64,000 bases of DNA from RYN-230 sp963770545 (lineage in GTDB: Bacteria > Actinomycetota > Actinomycetes > Streptosporangiales > Streptosporangiaceae), in assembly GCA_963770545.1 (NCBI GenBank), contig CAVYQF010000011.1, forward strand, positions 510,758 through 574,757, written 5' to 3'. Shown piece after piece: positions 35,592 to 45,906 of this stretch (the first letter of the stretch is position 1; each line of letters opens with the position of its first letter). Made by a program: the position numbers and the translations under genes. Under the pieces are notes generated by a model that was given only the letters and a program-made list of their open reading frames with translations, was not told where the DNA came from and made no database searches.

Positions 35592-37178
35592 GTGGAATCT
35601 AGGCTCCGGCTCGACCCCGCGATGGTCGCGGAGGCGCGCACGCTGGCCCGGGTCGCCGGGCAGCCGATCGTGGATCTGGCCACCCGGCACACGACCGTGT
35701 CGGTGGAACGGGCGGTACTCCGGCTGGCCGGGCTGGAGGGCGCGGACGACAGCGGCATGCCGTGGGTGAACCGGCTGGTGGACGGCGTCCGGGAAAGTAC
35801 CGGGCTGGAGCACGGCGTGGCCCTCCCGGTCTGGGATGCGCTGGCGGCCGGCGGGTACCCGACGCTGCGCGCGCTGGCCACCGACGTCGCCGCCGGGACG
35901 GTCAAGTTCCGGCGGCCCGAAGGCGCCGACGCCGCGGCCGCGCAGGACGCGGCGCGGGCCGCGCTCGGCCAGGGCTTCGCCGCGATCGACCGCCGGCGGG
36001 ACGAGCGGGCCGCGATGATCAAGGCCACCTCGGATCCGGCCAAGCCGTGGATCTACCTCATCGTGGCCACCGGCGACATCTACGAGGACATCCCCCAGGC
36101 GCAGGCCGCGGCCCGGGAGGGCGCGGACATCGTCGCGGTCATCCGGTCCACCGGGCAGTCCCTGCTGGACTACGTGCCGGAAGGAGCGACCCGGGAGGGT
36201 TACGCGGGCACCTACGCCACCCAGGAGAACTTCCGGCTGATGCGGGCCGCGCTGGACGACGTCTCCCGCGAGCTGGGCCGGTACGTGCGGCTGACCAACT
36301 ACGCCTCCGGGCTGTGCATGCCGGAGATCGCCGCGCTGGCCGGGCTCGAGCGGCTGGACATGATGCTCAACGACTGCATGTACGGGATCATCTTCCGGGA
36401 CATCAACCCGCAGCGGACGTTCATCGACCAGCGGTTCGCCCGGCAGATCCACGCCCGGGCCGGGATCATCATCAATACCGGCGAGGACAACTACCTGACC
36501 ACGGCCGACGCCGTGGACGCCGCGCACACCGTGGTCGTCAGCCAGCTGATGAACGAGTTCTTCGGCAAGGAAGCGGGGCTGGCCGACGGACAGCTGGGCC
36601 TGGGCCACGCGTTCGAGATCAACCCCGAGGTGCCCGACTCGTTCGTGCTCGAGCTCGCGCACGCCCAGCTGGTCCGGGAGCTGTTCCCGGACGCGCCGCT
36701 GAAGTACATGCCGCCGACCAAGCACATGACCGGCAACGTGTTCGCCGGGTACCTGCTGGATGCGTTCTTCAACCTGGCCGGGGTCATGACTGACCAGTCC
36801 ATCCTGCTGATCGGGATGATGACCGAAGGGATCCACACCCCGTTCCTGTCCGACCGCGACCTGGCCCTGGAGAACGCCCGCTACGTGGCCCGCGCCGCCG
36901 CCCGGCTGGGCGAGAACTTCCGCCCGCCGCCCGGGGGGTTCGTGGAACGCCGGGCCCACCAGGTTCTCGGCGAGGCGGTGGACCTGCTCCGGCGGATCAG
37001 CCGGGACGGGCTGCTGAACGCGATCGCGGACGGCACGTTCGGCGTCACCCGGCGCCCCGCCGACGGCGGCCGGGGCCTCGACGGCGTTATCCGGCGGGCC
37101 GACGGCTACTGGAATCCGGCCAGTGAGTTCCTGGAGGCCAGGCCCGCGGCGGACCAGGACCCGGAGGGAGCATCATGA
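35592..37178 (+). CDS. kamD: Lysine 5,6-aminomutase alpha subunit
   Basis: 528 residues; GTG 35592 lies 8 bases after GAGGAGG. The N-terminus LRLDPAMVAEARTLARVAGQ and core (PWIYLIVATGDIYEDIPQAQ, DIVAVIRSTGQSLLDYVPEG, YMPPTKHMTGNVF) match the TIM-barrel subunit that binds adenosylcobalamin and PLP together with KamE. It moves the terminal amino group of D-lysine or beta-lysine. The stop overlaps kamE as ATGA. Requires B12, so cells need cobalamin uptake or synthesis encoded elsewhere. Confidence 0.93.
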   Translation: MESRLRLDPAMVAEARTLARVAGQPIVDLATRHTTVSVERAVLRLAGLEGADDSGMPWVNRLVDGVRESTGLEHGVALPVWDALAAGGYPTLRALATDVAAGTVKFRRPEGADAAAAQDAARAALGQGFAAIDRRRDERAAMIKATSDPAKPWIYLIVATGDIYEDIPQAQAAAREGADIVAVIRSTGQSLLDYVPEGATREGYAGTYATQENFRLMRAALDDVSRELGRYVRLTNYASGLCMPEIAALAGLERLDMMLNDCMYGIIFRDINPQRTFIDQRFARQIHARAGIIINTGEDNYLTTADAVDAAHTVVVSQLMNEFFGKEAGLADGQLGLGHAFEINPEVPDSFVLELAHAQLVRELFPDAPLKYMPPTKHMTGNVFAGYLLDAFFNLAGVMTDQSILLIGMMTEGIHTPFLSDRDLALENARYVARAAARLGENFRPPPGGFVERRAHQVLGEAVDLLRRISRDGLLNAIADGTFGVTRRPADGGRGLDGVIRRADGYWNPASEFLEARPAADQDPEGAS

Positions 37179-37996
37179 GTGGCCAGGTCATCCGCCCCTA
37201 CGGTGACACCACGGGTGATGGGCAGGTCCAGGTCTCGTTCACCCTGCCGGTTCCGTTTGGGAATGAAGAAGAGCGCATGATCGCAGAAGGCGCGGCGCTG
37301 CAACTGGCCGGCAAGATGGGCCTGGACCCGGCCATGGTGGTGCACGCCAAGGCCATGGGCCCCGACTTCACCTTCTTCATCGTGTACGGCCGGACCGCGC
37401 ACCTGGTGGACCTGTCCGCGGTGACCATCACCCGCCGTGAGTTCCCGCTGCTCTCCCCGGCCGAGATCAACCTGCGGGTGCGCAGCGGGCTGGGCCGCAA
37501 GCTGGTCGTGCTCGGCGCGTGCATCGGCACCGACGCGCATACCGTGGGCATCGACGCGATCCTCAACGTCAAGGGGCACGCGGGGGAGAAGGGCCTGGAG
37601 TACTACCGGGAGATCCGGGTGGTGAACCTGGGCGCGCAGGTGGACGTGGCCGACCTGGTCGCCCGGGCCCAGGCCGAGCAGGCGGACGCGGTGCTGGTCA
37701 GCCAGGTAGTCACCCAGCGGGAGGCTCATCTGGCCGGGGCGCGGCAGCTGTCCGCCGCGTTCCGCGCCGCCTACCCGGCGGGCGGCCCGCTCCTGGTCGT
37801 GGGCGGCCCGCGGTTCGACCCGGCGATGGCCGCCGGCCTCGGCGTGGACAAGATCTTCGGCCGGGCCACCACGCCCCGGGAGGTGGCCAGCTACCTGGTG
37901 CACGCTCTCGCGCCCGAGCCGGCGCTGGCCGCCGCCGGGTCGCCCGCCGCCGGCTCGCCCGCCGGGCCGGCTGGAACCGGCGGGGGCGTGGCGTGA
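37175..37996 (+). CDS. kamE: Lysine 5,6-aminomutase beta subunit, B12-binding
   Basis: 273 residues. The dimerisation/PLP part occupies residues 1-105; the Rossmann B12-binding domain follows with the base-off motif DAHTVGIDAIL (DxHxxG). PLP in the characterised enzyme is bound by a lysine in the beta subunit N-terminal half; several lysines are present there but I cannot assign it by eye. The C-terminal 20 residues are Ala/Gly-rich. Starts and stops overlap on both sides (ATGA with kamD, GTGA with kal). Confidence 0.93.
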   Translation: MSGQVIRPYGDTTGDGQVQVSFTLPVPFGNEEERMIAEGAALQLAGKMGLDPAMVVHAKAMGPDFTFFIVYGRTAHLVDLSAVTITRREFPLLSPAEINLRVRSGLGRKLVVLGACIGTDAHTVGIDAILNVKGHAGEKGLEYYREIRVVNLGAQVDVADLVARAQAEQADAVLVSQVVTQREAHLAGARQLSAAFRAAYPAGGPLLVVGGPRFDPAMAAGLGVDKIFGRATTPREVASYLVHALAPEPALAAAGSPAAGSPAGPAGTGGGVA

Positions 37997-38406
37997 CCGC
38001 CGGGACGCCGTCCGGAGGCGGCCAGCATGATGGCCTGACCGTCACCCACCGGCGGTACGTGCCCGCGAGCCACGCCCACTACGGCGGCAACCTGGTCGAC
38101 GGCGCGTACGTGCTCGCCCTGTTCGGGGACGTGGCCACCGAGGCCTCGATCCGGATGGACGGGGACGAGGGGCTGTTCGCCTCCTACTCCGACGTGCAGT
38201 TCCGGGAGCCGGTGCTGGCCGGGGACGTGATCGAGGTGACCGCGACCGTGCTGCGCACCGGCCGCCGCAGCCGCGGGCTGGCCTTCGAGGCCGCGGTGGT
38301 GTGCCGGGCGGATCCAGGCCGCGGGCCGTCCGCGTCCCGGGTGCTGGAGGAACCGGTCATCGTGGTCACCGCTACCGGGACTGTGGTCGTGCCGCAGGCC
38401 GGGTGA
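37993..38406 (+). CDS. kal: 3-aminobutyryl-CoA ammonia-lyase (hotdog fold)
   Basis: 137 residues from GTG 37993, overlapping the kamE stop. YVPASHAHYGGNLVDGAYVL, LFGDVATEASIRMDGDEGLF and YSDVQFREPVLAGDVIEVTA match Kal, a hotdog-fold enzyme that removes ammonia from 3-aminobutyryl-CoA late in lysine fermentation. The cleavage enzyme Kce, which acts between Kdd and Kal, is not in this window, so it is encoded elsewhere or replaced. Confidence 0.87.
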   Translation: MTAGTPSGGGQHDGLTVTHRRYVPASHAHYGGNLVDGAYVLALFGDVATEASIRMDGDEGLFASYSDVQFREPVLAGDVIEVTATVLRTGRRSRGLAFEAAVVCRADPGRGPSASRVLEEPVIVVTATGTVVVPQAG

Positions 38407-38417
38407 TCAGCTGCCCG

Positions 38418-38487
38418 GCCAGTTCACGCCGATCGCCAGTTCACACGCCGATCGCCAGTTCACGCCGATCGCCGGTGCACGCCGATC
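38418..38487. repeat. 17-bp tandem repeat between convergent genes
   Basis: Four units of GCCAGTTCACGCCGATC (38418-38434, 38435-38453 with two extra bases, 38454-38470, 38471-38487 with substitutions), reaching into the last codons of the minus-strand gene. Confidence 0.85.
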
Positions 38488-39038
38488 AGCGGGTGCGTGG
38501 CCAGCCGGACGGACTCACCCGGATGGCCGTCGAGGCCGCAGGCCCGGACCACCGCCGCCCGCAGCAGGCGGTAGGCCACCCAGAACAGCAACGCGGCCAG
38601 GGGCAGCTCGATGAGCACGGCCGAGGCGATCGCTTCCAGGGTGTCTTTCTGCCCGGACGCGGTGGTGATGTCGAACCAGGCGTCGCAGGTGAGCAACGTG
38701 GCCGTGATGAACGCGGTGATCACCACGGCCTGCCGGCGGCGCCAGGCGAACCAGGCCGTGCTGGCCAGCGCGGCCAGCAGGATGATGTCGAAGCCCACCC
38801 AGGTCAGCCTCCAGTGCCCCGCCACGTAGTGGCGGGGCAGGGTGAGCGCGAGCAGCACGATCCACGGGATCAGGACGGCCGAGGCGACGGTCAGCATCAG
38901 CACCAGCCGTCTGCGGCGGTGCTCGGCCGCGCTCAGGGACGGAAGCTCGGCGTTGACGGTGGCGAGGGCGCGGGCCAGCGCGGCCCGGTCCTCGTCCGGC
39001 ATCTGGCGCAGGGTCTCTTCGCTGATCATTAGCACCAT
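38460..39038 (-). CDS. Small membrane protein of unknown function
   Basis: 192 residues from ATG 39038 (ATG 39029 is possible; the much longer frame upstream lies over acs). Residues 1-45 are a charged cytoplasmic segment (DEDRAALARALATVNAEL), then four hydrophobic helices (about 46-68, 80-97, 104-118 and 138-158). I do not recognise a family; DUF1707-like architectures differ. It starts 87 bases after the acs stop on the same strand and may be read from the acs transcript. Confidence 0.7.
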   Translation of the reverse strand: MVLMISEETLRQMPDEDRAALARALATVNAELPSLSAAEHRRRRLVLMLTVASAVLIPWIVLLALTLPRHYVAGHWRLTWVGFDIILLAALASTAWFAWRRRQAVVITAFITATLLTCDAWFDITTASGQKDTLEAIASAVLIELPLAALLFWVAYRLLRAAVVRACGLDGHPGESVRLATHPLIGVHRRSA

Positions 39039-39124
39039 CCCCAGCTCGAGGATCGGGGGCGGAAACGCGAATGCGCCGCGCCCGGCAGAGCCGGGGCGGC
39101 GCATTCCGCTCGGAACGGCAGTGC

Positions 39125-41233
<2,109 letters not shown>

Positions 41234-41296
41234 CTGCTGGTCCTCCCATGAATGGATGATCTATAGACGGTCAGGCCGGGATACCGCTCAGGGCGG

Positions 41297-41335
41297 CCGG
41301 CCAGTGCAGCCGGCCAGTGCAGCCGGCCAGTGCAG
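41297..41335. repeat. Three perfect 13-bp tandem repeats upstream of acs
   Basis: CCGGCCAGTGCAG at 41297-41309, 41310-41322 and 41323-41335, with a degenerate copy after them. They lie 64-102 bases before the acs start on the minus strand. Apart from these, 41234-41684 shows no gene I can support. Confidence 0.85.
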
Positions 41336-41684
41336 CCGGTCAGGGCGGCCGGGGCATCCCGGAGCGCAAGGGCAGGGCCCGGCGTGGCCTGGCCCGGTGT
41401 TGTCCCGCAGGACGTGGTCTGGGCCGGGGCGGCAGGGCACGGGAGGCCGGGCAGGCCCGCTCGGTTCCGGTCAGAGGGCGCCGGATCATCCACCCCGCCC
41501 GGCTGGTTTACGGGGCCGAGGCCAGCCAGCAGCGTCCCGCCGGGGCTGTCGCGGTTCCCGCCGCCGCCCCCCGGTCGGACCGTCCGCTGACCACGGTGTC
41601 ATGACGCCCTCACGCGCTGGGAAACAGTTTGATGCTATCGCCAGCGCTGCGGCGGGACTAGGGCCCCCGGCCGGAGCCCGGCGG

Positions 41685-41712
41685 TTGACATCGGGCGTGG
41701 CAGCGGTATGTT
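41685..41712 (+). promoter_or_regulatory. Strong sigma-A-type promoter without an obvious gene behind it
   Basis: TTGACA (41685-41690), 16-base spacer, TATGTT (41707-41712). Transcription would start near 41719 and reach the Ppm-like gene only at 42164. Confidence 0.6.
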
Positions 41713-41718
41713 GCTGCG

Positions 41719-42110
41719 CACAGTCCAGCACTTGGCTAGCCGTCAGGGTGAGCTGGCCGCCCGGGCCGGGCTGCGTGCGGGCCGGATAACCGGCCCTGAT
41801 GCCAGGCGCAGCGCCCCAGGGCGTGCCCGGTAGCCCGCTGGGCCGGGGGGTTGGAAACGGGAAGGGCCTGGGCGCCCAGTAGACAACGGAGAACGAGCTC
41901 GTTGCCGGCGGGACGTTCTGCGGTCCGAAGGGATGTCCGGGCCCTCTTCCCCTGGCTACCTGCGTAAGCACCCCCGCTGGGGCACCCCAGCGTGAGCATC
42001 ATCGCGGGAGCGGTGCCCGCTGGCCCATCGTCAACATTGGTGCAAATTTGGCTATACCCCTTGGAGCGCGGGCGCCGATGACGCCGCGTGGCGGTAGCCT
42101 GCATGGATCA
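41719..42110 (+). ncRNA. Candidate structured RNA or long leader
   Basis: About 390 bases behind a good promoter with no convincing reading frame. Hairpins seen: GGGCCGG-ATAA-CCGGCCC (41779-41796), the palindrome CTGGGCGCCCAG (41868-41879), AACGAGCTCGTT (41892-41903) and CGCTGGGG-CA-CCCCAGCG (41975-41992). It matches none of the RNA families whose cores I know (RNase P, tmRNA, SRP, TPP, cobalamin, FMN). It may be a free RNA or a leader of the gene at 42164. Confidence 0.3.
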
Positions 42111-42163
42111 CGGGCCTGAGAGGCCGCGTCCCCCACGCGGCAGTCAGGGGAAGGCAGGAGAGG

Positions 42164-42949
42164 TTGGCTGGCAACAACGACGCCGGGACTGCAGTCGGCC
42201 GGGTCGCCGTCATCATGCCCACGTACAACGAGCGTGAGAACCTGGAGGCCATGACCGGGCGGGTCAGGGCCGCGGTCCCCGAGGCCGACCTGCTGGTGGT
42301 CAACGACAACAGCCCGGACGGTACGGGCGAGCTGGCCGACAAGCTCGCGGCCGAGGATTCCCACGTCCGGGTGCTGCACCGGCCCGGCAAGGGCGGGCTC
42401 GGCGCGGCGTACCTGGCCGGGTTCTCCTGGGCGCTGGACCAGGATTACGGCGCGGTGGTGGAGATGGACGCGGACGGCTCCCACCAGCCTGAGCAGCTGC
42501 CCCTGCTGCTGGACGCATTGCGCCACGCCGATCTGGTGCTCGGCTCCCGCTGGGTGCCGGGGGGCCGGGTGGTCAACTGGCCGAAATCACGCGAAGTGCT
42601 ATCCCGCGGCGCGAACATCTACGCCCGGGTGATGCTCGCCATCCCGCTCAAGGACGCTACCGGCGGGTTCCGGGTCTACCGCGCGGCCACGCTGCGGGCG
42701 ATCGGGCTGGACGAGATCGAGTCGCAGGGCTACTGCTTTCAGGTCGATCTCGCCCTCCGCGCCCTGAACGCTGGGCTGCGGGTCGTGGAAGTGCCCATCA
42801 CCTTCGTGGAGCGGGTGCACGGCTCCAGCAAGATGAGCAAGTCGATCATGGTGGAGGCGTTCTGGCTGATCGGCCGGTGGGGACTGGCGTCCCGCTGGGC
42901 GTCCCTGCGCGGGGCCCGCAGTACCGCCCCCCGCAGTACCGCCCGCTGA
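42164..42949 (+). CDS. Polyprenol-phosphate mannose synthase-like GT2 glycosyltransferase
   Basis: 261 residues; TTG 42164 follows GGCAGGAGAGG. VAVIMPTYNERENLEAMTGR, LLVVNDNSPDGTGELAD and VVEMDADGSHQPEQL (DAD metal motif) are the DPM1/Ppm1 catalytic pattern, and LVLGSRWVPGGRVVNWPKSR and DATGGFRVYRAATL complete it. It would move mannose from GDP-mannose to polyprenyl phosphate for cell-envelope mannosylation. No N-terminal acyltransferase domain is fused, unlike mycobacterial Ppm1. Confidence 0.9.
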   Translation: MAGNNDAGTAVGRVAVIMPTYNERENLEAMTGRVRAAVPEADLLVVNDNSPDGTGELADKLAAEDSHVRVLHRPGKGGLGAAYLAGFSWALDQDYGAVVEMDADGSHQPEQLPLLLDALRHADLVLGSRWVPGGRVVNWPKSREVLSRGANIYARVMLAIPLKDATGGFRVYRAATLRAIGLDEIESQGYCFQVDLALRALNAGLRVVEVPITFVERVHGSSKMSKSIMVEAFWLIGRWGLASRWASLRGARSTAPRSTAR

Positions 42950-43050
42950 GCTGGCGCACGGGATCTGCAGGCCGCTGAGCCTGCCGGACGGAGAGCTGCC
43001 GGACGGGGAGCTGCCAGACGGTCCGGGGCGGGACTGGGGGCTCCGGACAG

Positions 43051-43084
43051 CATGAACGGCCCGGGCCAGCCCGGGCCGTTCATG
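43051..43084. terminator. Bidirectional terminator between the Ppm-like gene and rbpA
   Basis: CATGAACGGCCCGGGC and its perfect inverted copy end to end (16-bp arms, 2-base centre), 100 bases after the Ppm-like stop and 20 bases before the rbpA stop on the other strand. Confidence 0.75.
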
Positions 43085-43103
43085 ACGAAACCGTCAGGAC
43101 GAG

Positions 43104-43484
43104 CTAAGCGCTCTTGCGATGCCTGGTGCTGTGCTTACGCGGGGTTTCCTCGCCCCGCTGGCTCCTGATCAGGGCCAGCCGCTCGGCGAGTACTTCTTCC
43201 AGGTCGGCGATGGACCGGCGCTCCCGCAGCATGTCCCAGTGGCTCCGCGGCGGCTTGGCCTTCCGCGGCGCGGACAGGTCACCCGTGGCCGTGAACGCGG
43301 TCACGCCACACACCCGGCACTCCCAGGTAGCCGGAACCTCAGCCTCGGCGGCAAACGGGACGGTAAAGTGGTGACCCTTGGGGCAGTCGAAAGCTATCTC
43401 CTGGCGTGGTGCCAGATCGGTGTTACGGTCGTTCTCGTAGCTCGTCGCCCCGAGCCGGGTGCCGCGAAGTGCGCGTTCGGCCAT
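43104..43484 (-). CDS. rbpA: RNA polymerase-binding protein RbpA
   Basis: 126 residues. MAERALRGTRLGATSYENDR is the conserved N-terminal tail that contacts the polymerase, FDCPKGHHFTVPFAAEAEVP and WECRVCG supply zinc-ligand cysteines of the core domain, and SHWDMLRERRSIADLEEVLA is the basic linker plus sigma-binding helix. RbpA stabilises the open complex with the main sigma factor and is found only in actinobacteria. The usual length is 110-125. Confidence 0.96.
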   Translation of the reverse strand: MAERALRGTRLGATSYENDRNTDLAPRQEIAFDCPKGHHFTVPFAAEAEVPATWECRVCGVTAFTATGDLSAPRKAKPPRSHWDMLRERRSIADLEEVLAERLALIRSQRGEETPRKHSTRHRKSA

Positions 43485-43691
43485 TAGTCACTGCCTCCCA
43501 GGCGCTCAGCCTTGTGAATTTGTTAACGCCGAGTACCCGGTCAAGATTCCCGCTGTGCCCGATTCCAACCCCCCGGACGCACCCCGGACCCAATAGTGCC
43601 GGCATGGTCACGGGGAGTCCCGGCTTCCTCACCCGCCCGGATCTGCTCGCGGGCGGCGGGGCGGTCCTGCCGGGCGGGGCCTGGACTGCCC

Positions 43692-44603
43692 CTACCGGGC
43701 GGGCCTCGGGTGCCACTCGCCGCGGCTGATCAGCACGTCCCGCAGCGCCACCGTCTCGTCGGTCATGATGCCGTCCACCCCGATATCCAGCAGTTCCCGC
43801 ATCAGGCCGGGGGAGTTGATGGTCCAGGCGTGCACGTGCAGGCCGAGGGCATGGGCCCGGCTGACGAACGCCGGCGTGGCGACCTGGGCCGGCACCTGAG
43901 CGCAGCGCACGCCCGTCCGGGCCAGCCGCTCGGCCAGCGCGAGCTGGGTGCCCCGGCCCGCCGCGACCGCCGCCGCCCCGCCGCGGGCCGGCTCCGCGCC
44001 CGGCCGGCCCAGGCCGGGCCCGCTGCGGCTGGCCCGGCCCGCCGCCACCCGGCCCGCGGCCGGGCCCGGCCGGGTCAGGTCACGTGGCCCGCGCGGGCCG
44101 CCGAACCGCACCACGGCGGTGCCGATCGGGGAGGCGGCCATGCACACCTGCCGGTCGAATACCCGCCGCGCGGCACGCAGCCTGCTCGCTGAAAAAGACG
44201 TTACACACACCCGGTCCCAGGCCCCGGTCCGGCGCAGCACGGCCGCGAGCGGCCCGATCGCGGGAGCGTCCTTCAGGTCGACGTTGAACCGCACGTCGGG
44301 CCAGGCGCCCAGCAGATCCTCGAGCAGCGGGATCGGCTCCGTGCCGTCGATGAGCGCGGGGGCCAGGTCCCGGAGATTCATCCTGGCGATCCGGCCGGGA
44401 CGTCCGGTCACCCGCTCCAGGGTGCGGTCGTGGAACGCGACGAGCGCCCCGTCCAGGGTCGCCTGGACGTCCGTCTCCAGGTACCCGTAGCCCAGTCCGA
44501 CGGCGTGTTCGAAGGCGCGCCACGAGTTTTCCGGGGCGTGCGCCGCGCCACCACGGTGCGCGAACGCGACCGGCCTCGGGTGGTCAAGGAATGCGGTCGG
44601 CAT
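43692..44603 (-). CDS. Glycerophosphodiester phosphodiesterase
   Basis: 303 residues. FAHRGGAAHAPENSWRAF is the catalytic HRG...PENT-type motif, YLETDVQATLDGALVAFHDR supplies ETD metal ligands and the second catalytic histidine, and VHAWTINSPGLMRELLDIGV and DGIMTDETVALRDVL are the typical C-terminal strands. It releases glycerol-3-phosphate from glycerophosphodiesters. No signal peptide is seen, so it is probably cytoplasmic. About 40 Gly/Arg/Ala-rich residues are inserted in the middle (near residues 185-220). Confidence 0.92.
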   Translation of the reverse strand: MPTAFLDHPRPVAFAHRGGAAHAPENSWRAFEHAVGLGYGYLETDVQATLDGALVAFHDRTLERVTGRPGRIARMNLRDLAPALIDGTEPIPLLEDLLGAWPDVRFNVDLKDAPAIGPLAAVLRRTGAWDRVCVTSFSASRLRAARRVFDRQVCMAASPIGTAVVRFGGPRGPRDLTRPGPAAGRVAAGRASRSGPGLGRPGAEPARGGAAAVAAGRGTQLALAERLARTGVRCAQVPAQVATPAFVSRAHALGLHVHAWTINSPGLMRELLDIGVDGIMTDETVALRDVLISRGEWHPRPAR

Positions 44604-44710
44604 GTATGCGAGTATGCGCTATCACGCGGAGCAGGCTGTAAACGGAGCATGACGCAACCCTGAAACTCCCGTGGCGGCCAGGTCGGCCCGCCGGTTCCCA
44701 GCTGGGCTGG

Positions 44711-45310
44711 TCAGCGGGGTCTTAGTTGGCCGGCCGACCACTCCCGGCGGCGGGCTTCAGCCAGGGCTATGGCGGCGGCCGCGGACACGTTCAGCGATCC
44801 GACCCGGCCCACCAGCGGGATGTAGGCGACCGCGTCGGCCACCGCCAGCAATGCGGGGGAGCAGCCGTGGTCCTCGTTGCCCAGGACCAGGCAGACGTCG
44901 CCGTTCAGCGGGGCCTCGTGCAGCGGGTACGCGCCGGCGGCCTGCTCGATCGCGACCACCCGCAGCCCGGACGCGCCGGCCGCCTTGGCCGCGGCCACCG
45001 GGTCTGGCTCACGTTCCCAGCTGAGCAGCCGCTGGGTGCCCAGCGCCGTCTTGGCCGCGGAAGGATGATCGAGGGTGGCCGAGTTCCCGCACAGCCAGAT
45101 GTGCTCGGCGCCGAATGCGGCCGCCGAGCGCACGATCATCCCCACGTTGAACGGCTGGGTCACCGAGTCCAGCAGCAGGGCCACCCGCGCCCCGGTGGCC
45201 CGGCGCCAGGATCGGTTGAGCCGCTTCACGTCTGTGGGGCGCAGCTGCCTGGGCGGGGCCCCGGCCGGGGGTGCCTCGTCCGGCTGCTGCGCCCCGGTCA
45301 TCTCGTTCAC
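44711..45310 (-). CDS. TrmH/SpoU-family RNA 2'-O-methyltransferase
   Basis: 199 residues from GTG 45310, which overlaps the upstream stop (GTGA); a longer upstream frame lies over the neighbouring gene. VALLLDSVTQPFNVGMIVRS (motif 1), CLVLGNEDHGCSPALLAVAD (motif 2) and YIPLVGRVGSLNVSAAAAIA (motif 3) are the knotted SPOUT fold; the Arg and Asn of the family are present. It methylates a tRNA or rRNA ribose. It is the last of three overlapping genes. Confidence 0.9.
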   Translation of the reverse strand: MNEMTGAQQPDEAPPAGAPPRQLRPTDVKRLNRSWRRATGARVALLLDSVTQPFNVGMIVRSAAAFGAEHIWLCGNSATLDHPSAAKTALGTQRLLSWEREPDPVAAAKAAGASGLRVVAIEQAAGAYPLHEAPLNGDVCLVLGNEDHGCSPALLAVADAVAYIPLVGRVGSLNVSAAAAIALAEARRREWSAGQLRPR

Positions 45311-45906
45311 GGCGAGCTCACCTGCAGCACGCGGTATCCGCTGCGGGACGCGATCCGGGCGGCCGCCCACCCCTCGGCCTGCAGCCAGCGCTGCAGCGAG
45401 TCCGCGCCCAGGTTCCGCTGGACCACCAGATGGGCCTGGCCACCAGGAGCCAGGCGGCCCAGCCAGCGGGCCAGCATCGCATGCAGCGCCGGCTTGCCGA
45501 CCCGGATCGGCGGATTGGACCAGATGGCCGCGAACTGCCCGGGCAGTTCCGGGGCGGCCGGGGTCACGCAGCGCACGTTGCCCAGCCCGGCGCGGGCCGC
45601 GTTGCCCGCGCACAAGCCCAGGGCGCGCTCGTTGATGTCCACCGCCCAGACCGTCGCGCCCGGTGCCCGGGCCGCCATGGCCAGCGCGATAGGGCCGTAT
45701 CCGGTGCCCAGGTCGAGCAGGTCGCCGCGGGCCGGGGGAGGCGGGACGGTTTCCAGCAGCACCCGGGTGCCCGGATCCAGCCGCGTCGCGGAGAACACCC
45801 CGGCGTCCGTGGCGCATTCGAAGTGCAGGTCGGGGAGGACCACCTGGACCAGGCCCGGCCGGTGGGCGGCGGCCGGGCTCGGGGTGAAGTAGTGCTGGTC
45901 ACTCAC
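45307..45906 (-). CDS. Class I methyltransferase, small-domain (RsmC/RlmG-like)
   Basis: 199 residues from GTG 45906, overlapping the upstream stop (GTGA). HYFTPSPAAAHRPGLVQVVL, then FSATRLDPGTRVLLETVPPP, match the MTS N-terminus. LLDLGTGYGPIALAMAARAP is SAM motif I and FAAIWSNPPIRVGKPALHAM is the catalytic NPP motif for base N-methylation. Homologues methylate 16S or 23S rRNA guanine. Co-translated with a SPOUT methyltransferase, so both may act on RNA. Confidence 0.9.
   Translation of the reverse strand: MSDQHYFTPSPAAAHRPGLVQVVLPDLHFECATDAGVFSATRLDPGTRVLLETVPPPPARGDLLDLGTGYGPIALAMAARAPGATVWAVDINERALGLCAGNAARAGLGNVRCVTPAAPELPGQFAAIWSNPPIRVGKPALHAMLARWLGRLAPGGQAHLVVQRNLGADSLQRWLQAEGWAAARIASRSGYRVLQVSSP

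Noticed and set aside
42046..42059. A fifth LacI-type site, GTGCAAATTTGGC region
   Set aside because: Only one half-site matches and the centre is wrong.
41719..42110. Possible TPP riboswitch, from CCTGATGCC near 41795
   Set aside because: The resemblance is limited to a few bases. The CTGAGA and pyrophosphate-helix cores are absent and no thiamine gene follows.
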